35,745 nucleotides of DNA from Verrucomicrobiota bacterium (GCA_012517205.1 JAAYVL010000160.1:1-35745), one strand, 5' to 3'. Counted from the first letter of the stretch, positions 8,384-17,120 are shown. Notes: a model not told the origin generated them from the letters alone. Numbers and translations: made by a program.

Positions 8384-8941
8384 CTACGCCCGCTCCATGT
8401 ATTTGCCGGTGCGGGTATCTACTTTAATCTTCTCGCCGGTCTTGATGAAGAGGGGGGCCTGGATGGTGATGCCGGTTTCCAGGGTGACAGACTTTTGGAC
8501 GTTATTGGCGGAATCTCCCCGGATGCCCTCGGGCGCATCCGCCACCGTCAGCACCACGCTGGAGGGCAGCTCAATCGCCACCGCCTTGCCCTCGACGAAC
8601 GTGACGGTAACCTGGCCGTTTTCGACCAGGAAATTCCGGGCCTCGCCAATCAATTCCGGCGTGAGCATGACCGTTTCGTAGGTTTCGGGATCGGAGAAGA
8701 CGTAATCCTGGCCGTCCTTGTAGCTGAAATCCATCTTGCGGGTCATCATCGGCACGACCTCGATCTTCTCGGTCGAGCTGAAGCGCACATCGGCGGAGCG
8801 TCCGCTGCGAATGCTGCGGAGGCTGGCCTGCACAAAGGCGCGCAGGTTCCCCGGCGTCCGGTGCTGGGTGTCCAACACCACGCAAATATCACCGTTATAG
8901 TTAATCGCCATGCCGCGGCGAAGGTCGTTCGCAGATGCCAT
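8384..8941 (-). CDS. efp: Elongation factor P with Asn at the tip loop
   Basis: A 185-residue translation factor that helps ribosomes stalled at polyproline. All three beta-barrel domains are visible: an N-terminal KOW-like domain, a middle domain (TYETVMLTPE, NGQVTVTFVEGKAVAIELP), and the C-terminal signature region ending in IKVDTRTGKYMERA. I chose ATG 8941 (MASANDLRRG), not the upstream ATG at 9028, because the family starts there. Alignment to Escherichia coli EF-P (KPGKG, modified Lys34) puts the loop at TPGNL, so the modified position is Asn32 (codon AAC at 8846-8848). No EpmA, EpmB or EarP gene is in this window. The gene follows the PAP2 phosphatase on the same strand with a 92-bp gap. 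Confidence 0.93.
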   Translation of the reverse strand: MASANDLRRGMAINYNGDICVVLDTQHRTPGNLRAFVQASLRSIRSGRSADVRFSSTEKIEVVPMMTRKMDFSYKDGQDYVFSDPETYETVMLTPELIGEARNFLVENGQVTVTFVEGKAVAIELPSSVVLTVADAPEGIRGDSANNVQKSVTLETGITIQAPLFIKTGEKIKVDTRTGKYMERA

Positions 8942-9033
8942 ATTGATCGAATCTAAGTTATTATTGTCCGCGAATCCACGCGGGCACCATAAATGTTGCT
9001 GGAGCGGCTTTGAAACGCAAGCCCGCATTCACG

Positions 9034-9780
9034 TTAAAGATTGGCCTCGGGGCAGGCCCGCACTTCGGCCTGGGCTTCGGCCAGGTCGCGCTGGAAGGCC
9101 GGGCTGGCCAGAAACTCGCGCGCGATGGCCTGTCCCAGCGTGCGCGCGGCGTGGATGTCGGTCGGGAAATGCTTGCCGATGAGCACCCGATCCCAGCCTA
9201 TCTGCCGGCCAATGGCCAGGATCGCCTCCCGCTGCTTCGGAAACAACTCGGCCAGCAGCAGCGCCTGAACGGTGCCGCGCGTGGAATGTCCGCTCGGGTA
9301 GCTAAAGGTGGTCTCGGGCCGTCCCAGGGCCAGTTGCGGATCCAATTCATACGGCCGCCGCCGTTTCCAGTGCTTCTTGGTGCGGTCCAGCGGCGCGGAG
9401 ATATCCTTCCGCACCTTTTGAAACAGCGCCTCGACCTTGGGAAACTTGCCCGGCTGGAAGAACGGCCCAATCGCCGGCGCATACAGGAAGATCGAAAGCG
9501 AGGCGCTCTTAAACGCATGCTCCTTCTCCGCTTCCGTCCGTCCCTGGAAGACCGTGCGCACCGTCTGCAGGTCGGCCGTTTCCTCCGCCGAGCCGGGAAG
9601 CGGCGGCGGCGCCAACAGGGCCACCCCGTCCGGCCGTCCGTCCGGGAGATAATAGCTCTCCGCCAGCAGCGGCAAGGCCGCCAGCCAAAGCAGGCACAGG
9701 ACCAGCACCCCGCCGCCGCCCTTCAGTCCGGGCCGCCCGCCGGGCGCGTTCACTTTCCGGTTCCAACGACTATCACGCAT
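9034..9780 (-). CDS. PAP2/class A acid phosphatase-like protein
   Basis: A 248-residue protein with an N-terminal hydrophobic segment (residues about 24-40, ending LLAES) that acts as a signal peptide or anchor. The three-part phosphatase motif is intact: KX6RP (K135 to R142-P143), PSGHS (162-166, with the general-acid His) and RX5HX3D (R198, nucleophile H204, D208). It is therefore probably an active periplasmic phosphatase; class A non-specific acid phosphatases and lipid phosphatases share these residues. The KEHAFKSASLSIFLY stretch before the first motif favours the bacterial acid phosphatase branch. A strong promoter-like sequence lies so close upstream that the message may be nearly leaderless. 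The gene lies between recF and efp on the same strand. Confidence 0.88.
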   Translation of the reverse strand: MRDSRWNRKVNAPGGRPGLKGGGGVLVLCLLWLAALPLLAESYYLPDGRPDGVALLAPPPLPGSAEETADLQTVRTVFQGRTEAEKEHAFKSASLSIFLYAPAIGPFFQPGKFPKVEALFQKVRKDISAPLDRTKKHWKRRRPYELDPQLALGRPETTFSYPSGHSTRGTVQALLLAELFPKQREAILAIGRQIGWDRVLIGKHFPTDIHAARTLGQAIAREFLASPAFQRDLAEAQAEVRACPEANL

Positions 9781-9788
9781 AGCGGGTC

Positions 9789-9816
9789 ATTCTAAAGCAC
9801 CGAAGGGGTTCGTCAA
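9789..9816 (-). promoter_or_regulatory. Sigma-70-type promoter for the PAP2 phosphatase
   Basis: Read on the minus strand: TTGACG (9816-9811), 16-bp spacer, TAGAAT (9794-9789). Both hexamers match the consensus at five of six positions. The ATG starts only eight bases after the -10, so transcription would begin within a few bases of the start codon and the message would be leaderless or nearly so. Confidence 0.55.
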
Positions 9817-9909
9817 TTAACGGTTTCCCCCGGCTTTGGCCGGCGCCGGGCGCGGACCGGGGCGAGCCGCGGGGCGGGGCGAACAGGCCGGGCCTAACCG
9901 CGCGGCCGG

Positions 9910-10992
9910 TTAAGCGGGCAGGGACAACAGCGTGCCTTCTTTCACCAGCCAGCGCCGCGCCGTGCGCCCGGTTTCCACGGGCCAGTTGGCTTCGGTCGCC
10001 GTCATAAAGACCTGGCCGCGCGACTGCTCGGCTCGATCCAGCAAAGGCAGGAACCCTCCGCGGCGCTTCGCATCCAGCTCGCCCATGATGTCGTCAATGA
10101 GCAGGATCGGCGGCGCCCCGTGCAAGCCGGTCAGATATTCGGCCTGCGCCAGCTTGAGCGCGATGGCCAGCGTGCGCTTCTGGCCCTCGCTGCCGAACGC
10201 CGCCGCCGGGCGGTCGTTCAGCCGCAGCTCCAGTTCGTCGCGATGCGGCCCGACCAGCGTCGCGCGGTACACCCGTTCCCGCGAGCGGGATTGCGCCAGT
10301 TCGAGGGCAAAGTCGCGCTTCACACTGGGCCGATAATCCAGCCATAACTCCTCGGCGTCGTTGGAAATACGCCGATACGCCAGCCGGGCCAGCGGCGAAA
10401 GCTTCGGAACCAGCTCCCGCCGCCGCCGCATCACCTCGTCGCCCGCCTTGATCAGCTCGCTGGAAAACCCATCCAGCGCCATCGGGTCGGCCCCGGCGGA
10501 TTTCAGCAACGCGTTGCGCGCGCGCAGCGCCCGCGCATAACGCTGCAACAGCGGCAGATAGCCCGGATACGTCTGGGAAAGCAGCAGGTCCAGAAACCGC
10601 CGCCGCGCCCGCCCCGCCCCCTTCACTAATTGCAGGTCTTCCGTGCAGAAAATCACCGTGCGCAGCGCGCCCAGGTAATCCGTCAGCTTGCGCACCGGGC
10701 GGCCATTCAGGCTCAGGTTCCGCTCCGCGGCGGACCAATACATTTTGATGTTATGCTCGCCCTGCCCGATCACCTTGCCCCCGACGAAATAGCCTCTCTG
10801 CCCGTGCCGGATCATCTGCGCCCCGCCCACGCCGCGAAACGAGCGCAGCGTCGCCATGAGATAAATGGCCTCCAGGATATTCGTCTTGCCCTGCGCGTTA
10901 TCGCCCAGCAACAGGTGCAGGCCGGGGGCAAAATCCACATCCAACCGCGCGTAATTGCGGAAGTCTCGAAGGCGCAAATGGGCCAGATGCAT
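9910..10992 (-). CDS. recF: DNA replication and repair protein RecF
   Basis: A 360-residue SMC-like ATPase that loads RecA at single-strand gaps together with RecO and RecR. The N-terminus is LAHLRLRDFRNYARLDVDF, followed by the Walker A motif GDNAQGKT (residues 30-37). The ABC-type signature GSEGQKRTLAIAL is at 267-279 and the Walker B LLIDDIMGELD at 297-307, all typical of RecF, and the length matches the family. In many bacteria recF sits beside dnaA and dnaN. Here dnaA is about 12.5 kb away and dnaN is not in the window, so that cluster is broken. It lies between alaS (upstream, across a 744-bp repeat-bearing gap) and the PAP2 phosphatase. Confidence 0.95.
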   Translation of the reverse strand: MHLAHLRLRDFRNYARLDVDFAPGLHLLLGDNAQGKTNILEAIYLMATLRSFRGVGGAQMIRHGQRGYFVGGKVIGQGEHNIKMYWSAAERNLSLNGRPVRKLTDYLGALRTVIFCTEDLQLVKGAGRARRRFLDLLLSQTYPGYLPLLQRYARALRARNALLKSAGADPMALDGFSSELIKAGDEVMRRRRELVPKLSPLARLAYRRISNDAEELWLDYRPSVKRDFALELAQSRSRERVYRATLVGPHRDELELRLNDRPAAAFGSEGQKRTLAIALKLAQAEYLTGLHGAPPILLIDDIMGELDAKRRGGFLPLLDRAEQSRGQVFMTATEANWPVETGRTARRWLVKEGTLLSLPA

Positions 10993-11736
10993 GCCTCCAG
11001 CATGAAGCCTATCCGCCCGCCGGGCGAGCGTTTTCCGTGACCCGGAATCCCGCCGGGGAGCGAACCCCCAGAGCCGGGGATAAGCAGCAGCCGTTTTCGA
11101 CGCGGCAAACGCCGGCGGCGTCTCAAACTCCCCAATTATGCGGCAGCGCGTTCTTAACTATTGATTTTATAGTGCTTAGTGCGTTTGGCAGGGATTTCCA
11201 TGCCGATTTTCCGCCTTAAACAACGGTTCCAGCGCTTTTCCGGCCCAATTTCTCCCCATAACCACCGTCCTTGAACCTGCCTTGCATTTACCCTGCATTT
11301 ACACTGACTTCAGGTCATGTACAAGGGGTGTACAAGGGATGCTCACCGGGAATCCATGAGATTTTAGCTGGTACATCCGTTGGGCATCCCTTGTACACCC
11401 CTTGTACACGGCGTAGGGATAGGGTATTTCCACGGTATCTGGATAATGGCTGTGGATGTCCGGAAAGGCCGGTTTTTGGGGATTCCGTCATGAATTCAGG
11501 ATTTGGAGGATGTTTTCCCGGCAGGCGGTGCGCCTCCAGGGGGCGTTCGAATATGAGGGGAATTGGGGGGCGAAATTGGCTGTTTAGGCCGATTTTTCGA
11601 CTTTGCCACGGTCCGGTATCGTTAACGGTGCCTGAGTGCGACTGGATTTGCGCGGAAGCAGGCGGCGGAAACACGGGTATTTTTGCCCGTCGTCAGGCGT
11701 AGAATTGTGGGAACGGGCAGGAATGCCCGCGCGTGC
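10993..11736. other. Repeat-bearing intergenic region between alaS and recF
   Basis: 744 bp without a supportable gene. From the recF side it holds a likely leader and promoter zone (10993-11170, including an AT-rich patch at 11130-11180), then 11-bp-phased repeats and an inverted repeat (11283-11471), then about 265 bp with no recognised structure. ORFs of 143 codons (plus) and 119 codons (minus) run through the repeat; their products are low-complexity readings of it, so I reject them. Confidence 0.6.
11283..11471 (+). repeat. Dispersed repeat copy 2 with 25-bp inverted arms
   Basis: Parts in order: a direct repeat of TGCATTTACMC at 11283-11293 and 11294-11304; a left arm at 11318-11342 made of GTACAAGGGGT and GTACAAGGGAT; a 41-nt loop; a right arm at 11384-11408, the exact reverse complement of the left arm over 25 bp; and a conserved tail with GGTATTTCCAC and GGTATCTGGAT at 11423-11444. 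The right side reads as four consecutive 11-bp units (11371-11414). The segment 11343-11471 matches copy 1 at 141-269 without gaps. The 11-bp phase is near one helical turn, so side-by-side protein binding is conceivable. A REP- or MITE-like mobile hairpin is the alternative. Confidence 0.85.
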
Positions 11737-14484
11737 TCAAGCCCCGCTCAGCAGGCTTCGAGCCCGGGCCAGGGCTTCGTCGAGCTTGCTTGTGTCCTTG
11801 CCGCCGCCGCGCGCGTTGTCCGGGCGTCCGCCGCCTTTGCCGCCCACCAGGGGCGCGAGGGTCTGGATGATTTTGCCGGCCGGGTATTTGGCGGCGTAGG
11901 CGGGCGCCACCGCGGCTACGAGGGAGACGGCGCCCTGGGCCACGCCGCCCAGGATGATGACGCCCTGGAACTGGCCTTTCAGTTCGTTGGCAATCCCCTG
12001 GAGCTGCTCGCCGTCGGCGTCGAAGCGCGCGATGAGCGCCGGGGTGCCGTTGAGCGTCTGCGCCTGGCTCAGGAGGTTGCGGGCGGTCTGCGCGGCGCGT
12101 TCCTGGGTGAGCGCGAGCAGTTGCTTTTCCAGGGCTCGCTGCTGGGCCAGCAGCGCTTCGATTTTCTTTTCCAGTTCGCCGAGGGGCGAGTTGACCTTGT
12201 CCGCAATGGCCCGGAGGAGCTGCCGTTCCTCGGAGGTTCGCCGGCACGCCTCCAGGCCGGCGAGGGCTTCGATGCGCCGGATGCCGGCGGCGATGGCGGA
12301 TTCGGCCGTGATGCGGAACAGGCCGATTTCGCCCGTTGCCCGCACGTGGGTGCCGCCGCACAGTTCCATGGAGTAGCCGTTCAGCGCGCCGGGCTGGCCG
12401 CCGACCTGGAGCACGCGCACGACGTCGCCGTATTTCTCGCCAAAGCACTGCCGGATGTCGGGGCGGTTCCGCAAATCCTGGTAGCGGGCTTCGGTCCACG
12501 TGACGGGCGCGTTTTCGAGGATGCGCTCGTTGACCGCCTGTTCGAGGTCGGCCACTTGCCGCGGGGTGAGCGGGGCGCCGTTGAAGTCGAAGGTGAGCTT
12601 TTCCGGGCCGACGAAGGAGCCTTTTTGGACGGCGTCGGGGCTGACCACCTCGTGCAAGGCCCAATGCAGCAAATGCGTGGCGGTGTGATGCCGCTGGATG
12701 GCGGCGCGGCGTTCGCGGTCAACCGCCACCCGCACCGCGGCGCCGGCGGGGGGCGCGTCGCGGCCCGCGAGGTAGTGCAGCCAGGCGTCGCCCGCTTTCT
12801 GCGTGTCCGCGACGCGCCAGGTTTCGCCGCCGCGTTCCAGTTGGCCGGTGTCGCCCACCTGCCCGCCCATCTCGGCGTAGAGCGGGGTGCAGTCCAGGAT
12901 GACGGCGGTTTTATCCTTCACGCCGACCACTTCCCGCACGGTGGCGGCGGTTTCCCACTGGTCGTAGCCGACGAACCGGGTGGGGGTTGTGGTCGTGATC
13001 CGGGAGAGTTCGATGACCTGCTTTTTCTGGGCGGCGCGGGCGCGCGCCTTTTGCGCCTCCATGAGCTGGTGGAAGCCGGCGACGTCCACCGTCAGGCCGC
13101 GCTCGCGCGCCATCAGTTCCGTCAAATCCAGCGGGAAACCCTGTTCGTCATACAGCCGAAAGGCGAAGGCGCCGGAGAGGGGCGCGCGCGCCGCGGACGC
13201 GTCGGCGGCCCGCGCCGCCACTTCCTCCTCGAAGAGCGCCAGGCCGCGGTCCAGGGTCTTGTTGAAGGTTTCCTCCTCGCGCCGGATGACCTGCGTGATG
13301 CGTTCCTGGCGGGCGCGGAGCTCGGGGAAGGCGGAGCCCATGCTTTCCGCCAGCGCCGCGACCAGCGGGGCGAAGAACGGCTGGCGGAAGCCGAGCGCGC
13401 GGCCATAGCGGACGGCGCGGCGCAGAATGCGGCGCAGGACGTAGTTGCGGTCGGTGTTGCCGGGTTCGATGCCGTCGGCGATGGCAAAGCTCAGCGTCCG
13501 GACATGGTCGGCAATGACGCGGAAGGCGATGTCCGCCTGCTGCGTTTCCGAGAGCGCCGGGGCGCCGGGGGCGGGCAGGGTGGAGTGGTATTTTTTCCCG
13601 CTGAGGCGTTCGAGCTGGTCGAAGAGCGGCCGGAAGAGGTCGGTGTCGTAGTTGGAGATGATGCGGTTGAAGTCGGTGAAGTTGCGCGTGTTTTGGATGA
13701 TCCCGGCGACCCGCTCGAAGCCCATGCCGGTGTCCACGTGCCGCGCGGGCAGCGGCGAGAACGTGCCGTCCGGGTTGGCGTTGAACTGGATGAAGACGAG
13801 ATTCCAGATTTCGATGCAGCGCGCGTCGCCCTGGTTGACCAGGCGGCCCTGGCTGTCGCCCCGGGGGGTGAGGTCCATGTGCAGCTCGCTGCACGGGCCG
13901 CAGGGGCCGGTGTCGCCCATCATCCAGAAGTTATCCTTCCGGTTGCCGTTGACGATGTGGACCTGGGGGTCAAGGCCGGCGGCGCGGAACCGGGCCGCCC
14001 AGGCGTCGCGGGCTTCCTGGTCGAACTCGGCGGGGTCGCCCCGGGCCGGGTCGGGCGCATAGACGGTGGCGTAGAGCCGGGGCGGGGGGAATTTCCATAC
14101 TTCGGTGATGAGTTCCCAGGCCCAGTCAATGGCCTCCCGTTTGAAGTAATCGCCGAAGGACCAGTTGCCCAGCATTTCGAAGAAGGTGTGGTGGTAGGTA
14201 TCGAGGCCGACGTCCTCCAGGTCGTTGTGTTTGCCGCCGGCGCGGATGCATTTCTGGGTGTCGGCGGCGCGGGTGTCGCGGCCGGGGCGGGCGCCCGCCC
14301 ATTTCGAGACATCCGGGGCGCGCTGGCCGAGGAAGATCGGCACAAACGGGTTCATGCCCGCGTTGGTGAACAGCAGGTTCGGCGAGTCGGGCAGCAGGCT
14401 CGCTGAGGGCACGATGGTATGTTCCCGGGACTGGAAAAAGTCCAGGAACGATTGGCGTATCTCCGCACTGGTCATTTCCGACAT
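11737..14484 (-). CDS. alaS: Alanine--tRNA ligase
   Basis: A 915-residue class II aminoacyl-tRNA synthetase that charges tRNA-Ala. In order: the catalytic core beginning MTSAEIRQSFLDFF with LLFTNAGMNPFVP, the GDTGPCGPCSELHMD active-site segment, the tRNA-recognition domain, the editing domain with HTATHLLHW (near residue 598) and CGGTH (near residue 708) as its zinc-binding residues, a coiled coil, and the C-terminal DHHA1/C-Ala domain with the GGKGGGRPD glycine-rich loop. Length is slightly above the usual 870-880. Start candidates are the ATG at 14484 and another three codons later; neither has a strong Shine-Dalgarno. A 907-codon ORF on the opposite strand is a composition artefact of this GC-rich gene. 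Confidence 0.96.
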   Translation of the reverse strand: MSEMTSAEIRQSFLDFFQSREHTIVPSASLLPDSPNLLFTNAGMNPFVPIFLGQRAPDVSKWAGARPGRDTRAADTQKCIRAGGKHNDLEDVGLDTYHHTFFEMLGNWSFGDYFKREAIDWAWELITEVWKFPPPRLYATVYAPDPARGDPAEFDQEARDAWAARFRAAGLDPQVHIVNGNRKDNFWMMGDTGPCGPCSELHMDLTPRGDSQGRLVNQGDARCIEIWNLVFIQFNANPDGTFSPLPARHVDTGMGFERVAGIIQNTRNFTDFNRIISNYDTDLFRPLFDQLERLSGKKYHSTLPAPGAPALSETQQADIAFRVIADHVRTLSFAIADGIEPGNTDRNYVLRRILRRAVRYGRALGFRQPFFAPLVAALAESMGSAFPELRARQERITQVIRREEETFNKTLDRGLALFEEEVAARAADASAARAPLSGAFAFRLYDEQGFPLDLTELMARERGLTVDVAGFHQLMEAQKARARAAQKKQVIELSRITTTTPTRFVGYDQWETAATVREVVGVKDKTAVILDCTPLYAEMGGQVGDTGQLERGGETWRVADTQKAGDAWLHYLAGRDAPPAGAAVRVAVDRERRAAIQRHHTATHLLHWALHEVVSPDAVQKGSFVGPEKLTFDFNGAPLTPRQVADLEQAVNERILENAPVTWTEARYQDLRNRPDIRQCFGEKYGDVVRVLQVGGQPGALNGYSMELCGGTHVRATGEIGLFRITAESAIAAGIRRIEALAGLEACRRTSEERQLLRAIADKVNSPLGELEKKIEALLAQQRALEKQLLALTQERAAQTARNLLSQAQTLNGTPALIARFDADGEQLQGIANELKGQFQGVIILGGVAQGAVSLVAAVAPAYAAKYPAGKIIQTLAPLVGGKGGGRPDNARGGGKDTSKLDEALARARSLLSGA

Positions 14485-14573
14485 TAGTCATTTCGGGGGC
14501 GCGGAAACAAGCCACCAATGGCGGCGGCCACAAATCAGTTGCCCTTCCGGCCCCGGCCCGGCATTTCTGGAGG

Positions 14574-15626
14574 ATGCGTTGCATCAACCGGCTTTGGGGA
14601 ATCCTGGCGCTGGCCGCCGCCGCGGGTTTAAGCGGTTGCGCGCCGCGCGCCCTTCAAGTGACCACGGGCGAATCGGTCGTTTTGGCGGGCCAGGCGCCGG
14701 CGACGCTGATTTCCGACCCGTCGCCGGCCCGGGCCGTTGTGGTTCGCAATACCTACCGCGACGGGCTGGCGCGGACGATTCATTACGAGGCGGGCCGCGA
14801 TTACCGGCTGGAGGCGCCCAACCGGATTCGGCGGACCCCGGAGTCGCGCATTCCGGATTTTGGGACCAACGTTTTGTATGGCCGGGAGGATTTCCGGCAT
14901 GAGCAATTCCCCGGTTTTGGCAACGGCGCGTTCTTTGTGTATGTGGACTATGCGTATGCGGGGCGGCGGGAGCGCCCGCGCGGGGCGGCGGCGTTCGGGG
15001 CGGCGCGGCTGCCGGCCACGCGCCGGAAGCTGCGCGCCGGGCAGCCGGTGCGGATGGTGGCGTTTGGCGACAGCATCACGGCGGGCGGGGACGCCTCGGA
15101 ACCGGGGTTGATTTTTTGGGAGCGCTGGGCGGACGCGCTGCGGGCCAAGTACCCGCGGGCCCGGATTGAAACCCGCAACGGCGCCACCGGCGGCGACACG
15201 ACGGCGCAGGGCCTGCAGCGGCTGGAGGAGAAGGTGCTGCGGCAGCAGCCGGATTTGGTGCTGATCGGTTTTGGCATGAATGACCATAACCGCGAGGGGT
15301 TCGGGGTGCCGCTGCCCGCGTTTGCGGCGAACTTGCGGAGCATGGTCCGCCGTATCCGGGCGGAGACCGGGGCGGAAGTGATTCTCTTTTCGGCGTTTCC
15401 GCCGAATCCAAAGTGGCACTACGGCTCGCATAACATGGCCGCGTACGCGGCGGCGACCGAGCGCGTGGCGCGGGGAGAGCGCTGCGCCTTTGCCGATGTG
15501 TATCACTGCTGGCAGCGCGCCGCCGCCCGGAAGAAACCGGAAGACCTGCTGGGCAACAATATCAATCATCCCAACGATTTCGGGCATGCGATTTATTTGC
15601 AGGCCTTCGAGGCGCTGGGGTTGTGA
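14574..15626 (+). CDS. SGNH/GDSL-family lipoprotein hydrolase
   Basis: A 350-residue predicted lipoprotein: a short basic N-terminus, a hydrophobic stretch, and a lipobox (LSGC, Cys at about residue 22). Residues about 30-150 form a beta-rich N-terminal domain. The SGNH domain follows: block I FGDSIT (nucleophile Ser167), block II around the Gly of NGATGGDTT, block III GFGMND (Asn near 235) and block V NDFGHAIY (Asp335, His338). The fold hydrolyses esters, often acetyl groups on polysaccharides; the exact substrate is unknown. TGGAGG lies directly against the ATG with no spacing, which is odd, but no alternative in-frame start fits. The stop overlaps the upstream end of the next reading frame. 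Confidence 0.86.
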   Translation: MRCINRLWGILALAAAAGLSGCAPRALQVTTGESVVLAGQAPATLISDPSPARAVVVRNTYRDGLARTIHYEAGRDYRLEAPNRIRRTPESRIPDFGTNVLYGREDFRHEQFPGFGNGAFFVYVDYAYAGRRERPRGAAAFGAARLPATRRKLRAGQPVRMVAFGDSITAGGDASEPGLIFWERWADALRAKYPRARIETRNGATGGDTTAQGLQRLEEKVLRQQPDLVLIGFGMNDHNREGFGVPLPAFAANLRSMVRRIRAETGAEVILFSAFPPNPKWHYGSHNMAAYAAATERVARGERCAFADVYHCWQRAAARKKPEDLLGNNINHPNDFGHAIYLQAFEALGL

Positions 15627-15763
15627 GCGGCGGCGGGGGCGGGCGGGAGTGCCAGCGGCCCGCACCCAGATTAGGCGCCGAGAACAAAAGACCCTGCCGG
15701 GCGCGGAACGGCGGGTTAAATCGGGATTGCCAGCCGGGCGCGGCAGCGGCGATGATGCGGTGG

Positions 15764-16063
15764 ATGAACAACCAATCGCTTACGGTGATCGCGCAAATCC
15801 AGGCTCAGCCGGGCCGGGAAAGCGCGGTGCGGCAGGAACTGCTGGCGCTGCTGGTTCCCAGCCGCGCGGATGCGGGCTGCCTGAATTACGACCTGCACCA
15901 GGGGCTGGATAATCCCGCCCTTTTCCTGTTCCACGAGACCTGGGCGAGCCCGGCGCACCTGGAAGCGCATTTGCGGAAGCCGGACCTGCAGGCCGCGCTG
16001 GCCCGCATCGGCCCGTGGCTGGCCGCGCCGCCCCAGGTGACGCGGTGGGAGAAGATCGGTTAG
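15764..16063 (+). CDS. Antibiotic biosynthesis monooxygenase (ABM) domain protein
   Basis: A protein of about 99 residues with a dimeric alpha/beta ferredoxin-like fold. LTVIAQIQAQPGRE, the short helix VRQELLALLVPSRADAGCLNYDLHQ and LFLFHETWASPAHLEAHL follow the ABM/YgiN pattern. Family members include quinol monooxygenases and haem-degrading enzymes, and many small ones have no assigned substrate. The ORF is open back to 15623, but its first 40 residues are Gly/Arg-rich and unlike the family. ATGs at 15752 and 15764 are both possible; I preferred 15764. It lies 137 bp after the SGNH lipoprotein gene and converges with the epimerase gene. Confidence 0.82.
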   Translation: MNNQSLTVIAQIQAQPGRESAVRQELLALLVPSRADAGCLNYDLHQGLDNPALFLFHETWASPAHLEAHLRKPDLQAALARIGPWLAAPPQVTRWEKIG

Positions 16064-16082
16064 CGGCGGGCCGCGGGCGGCG

Positions 16083-17120
16083 TTACCGCGCGCTCACCCG
16101 CAAGCCGTATTTCGCCGGGGCTTTGGCGAATGACATGATTCCCTTTTCCGCCGTGGCGCCCACGTAGGGGTCGTTGCTGATGAGGATGTTGCCGTCCAGG
16201 TCGAGATAGTCGCACAACTCGGCCAGGTGCGCGGCGGCGCTGATCAGGATGCTGCTTTCGATCATGCAGCCCAGCATGGTCTTGAGGCCGGCTTTGCGCG
16301 CGGCGGAGAGGGCCTCGAAGCCGCCGCTGATGCCGGCCGATTTGGCCAGCTTCACGTTGACGGCGTGGAAACATTCCCTGGCCTGCGCCAGGTCCTTGAT
16401 GGTGTGGTAGGATTCGTCGCCCATGATGGGGAGCGGCGAGCGTTCTTTGAGCCAGACCCAGTCTTTGACCGGCGTGGCGCTGGGCATGGGCTGTTCGATG
16501 AACTCGATATGCCCGTCCTGGGCCAGCCATTCGATCATTTCCAGCGCGTGCTCCTTGGTCTTCCAGCCTTCATTGGCGTCCACCCGGACCGTCTTGGTAG
16601 GGGCGATCTCGCGCAGCGCTTTGACGTTTATTTTATCGTCGGCCACGCCGACCTTCATTTTCAGCACCGGGTAGGGCGCCGCTTCCTGGACTTTTTTGCG
16701 GATGACGTCCGGCTTATCAATGCCGATGGTGAAGGAGCTGACGTGGTGATTCTCGCGGAAGCCCAGCCCCAGGTAATCGTAAATGGGTTTGTTGGCCAGC
16801 TTGGCCGCCCCGTCAAGCAGCGCGATGTTGAGCGCGCACTTGGCCGACATATCGTGCGGCGAGAGCGTGTCCAGATACACCATGCTCCCCTCGACATCCT
16901 TGAAGGAAAGCCCCCGCGGGTCCACCCGCTTCAGGAAAGCTTCCACGGTGTCCAGCGATTCGCGGTAGCGGGCGATGGGCGCCGCTTCCCCCCAGCCCAC
17001 CGTGCCGTCCGCGCCGGTGAGTTCGACCATGACGGTTTGGGCGGTGGTCGAGCCGCCGCCGCGGGCGATGGCCCACAAGTGAGTTAATTGCAGATTGAGC
17101 CGCTTAAAGTTCAGTTTCAC
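16083..17120 (-). CDS. Dipeptide epimerase, enolase superfamily
   Basis: A 345-residue member of the muconate lactonizing subgroup, closest in motifs to L-Ala-D/L-Glu epimerase. The capping domain (residues about 1-125) contains VGWGEAAPIARYRE. The barrel shows the base motif KMKVG (about residue 155), metal ligands in VDANEGW (178), FIEQP (207) and GDES (232), the second catalytic lysine in VNVKLAKSAG (255), and LGCMIESS and DLDGN near the C-terminus; DLDG is typical of dipeptide epimerases. The likely role is racemising L-Ala-D-Glu from peptidoglycan turnover. The start codon is GTG (17120). The amidase at the right of the window fits the same pathway but is not linked. Confidence 0.88.
   Translation of the reverse strand: MKLNFKRLNLQLTHLWAIARGGGSTTAQTVMVELTGADGTVGWGEAAPIARYRESLDTVEAFLKRVDPRGLSFKDVEGSMVYLDTLSPHDMSAKCALNIALLDGAAKLANKPIYDYLGLGFRENHHVSSFTIGIDKPDVIRKKVQEAAPYPVLKMKVGVADDKINVKALREIAPTKTVRVDANEGWKTKEHALEMIEWLAQDGHIEFIEQPMPSATPVKDWVWLKERSPLPIMGDESYHTIKDLAQARECFHAVNVKLAKSAGISGGFEALSAARKAGLKTMLGCMIESSILISAAAHLAELCDYLDLDGNILISNDPYVGATAEKGIMSFAKAPAKYGLRVSAR

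Noticed and set aside
11271..11702. 143-codon plus-strand ORF through the dispersed repeat
   Set aside because: The reading is dictated by the repeat units and the tail has no recognisable content; the repeat explains the region better.
11683..14406. 907-codon plus-strand ORF
   Set aside because: It lies opposite alaS, whose product is fully recognisable. The antisense product is Ala/Gly/Glu/Val-rich with no domain, as expected from a GC-rich third codon position.
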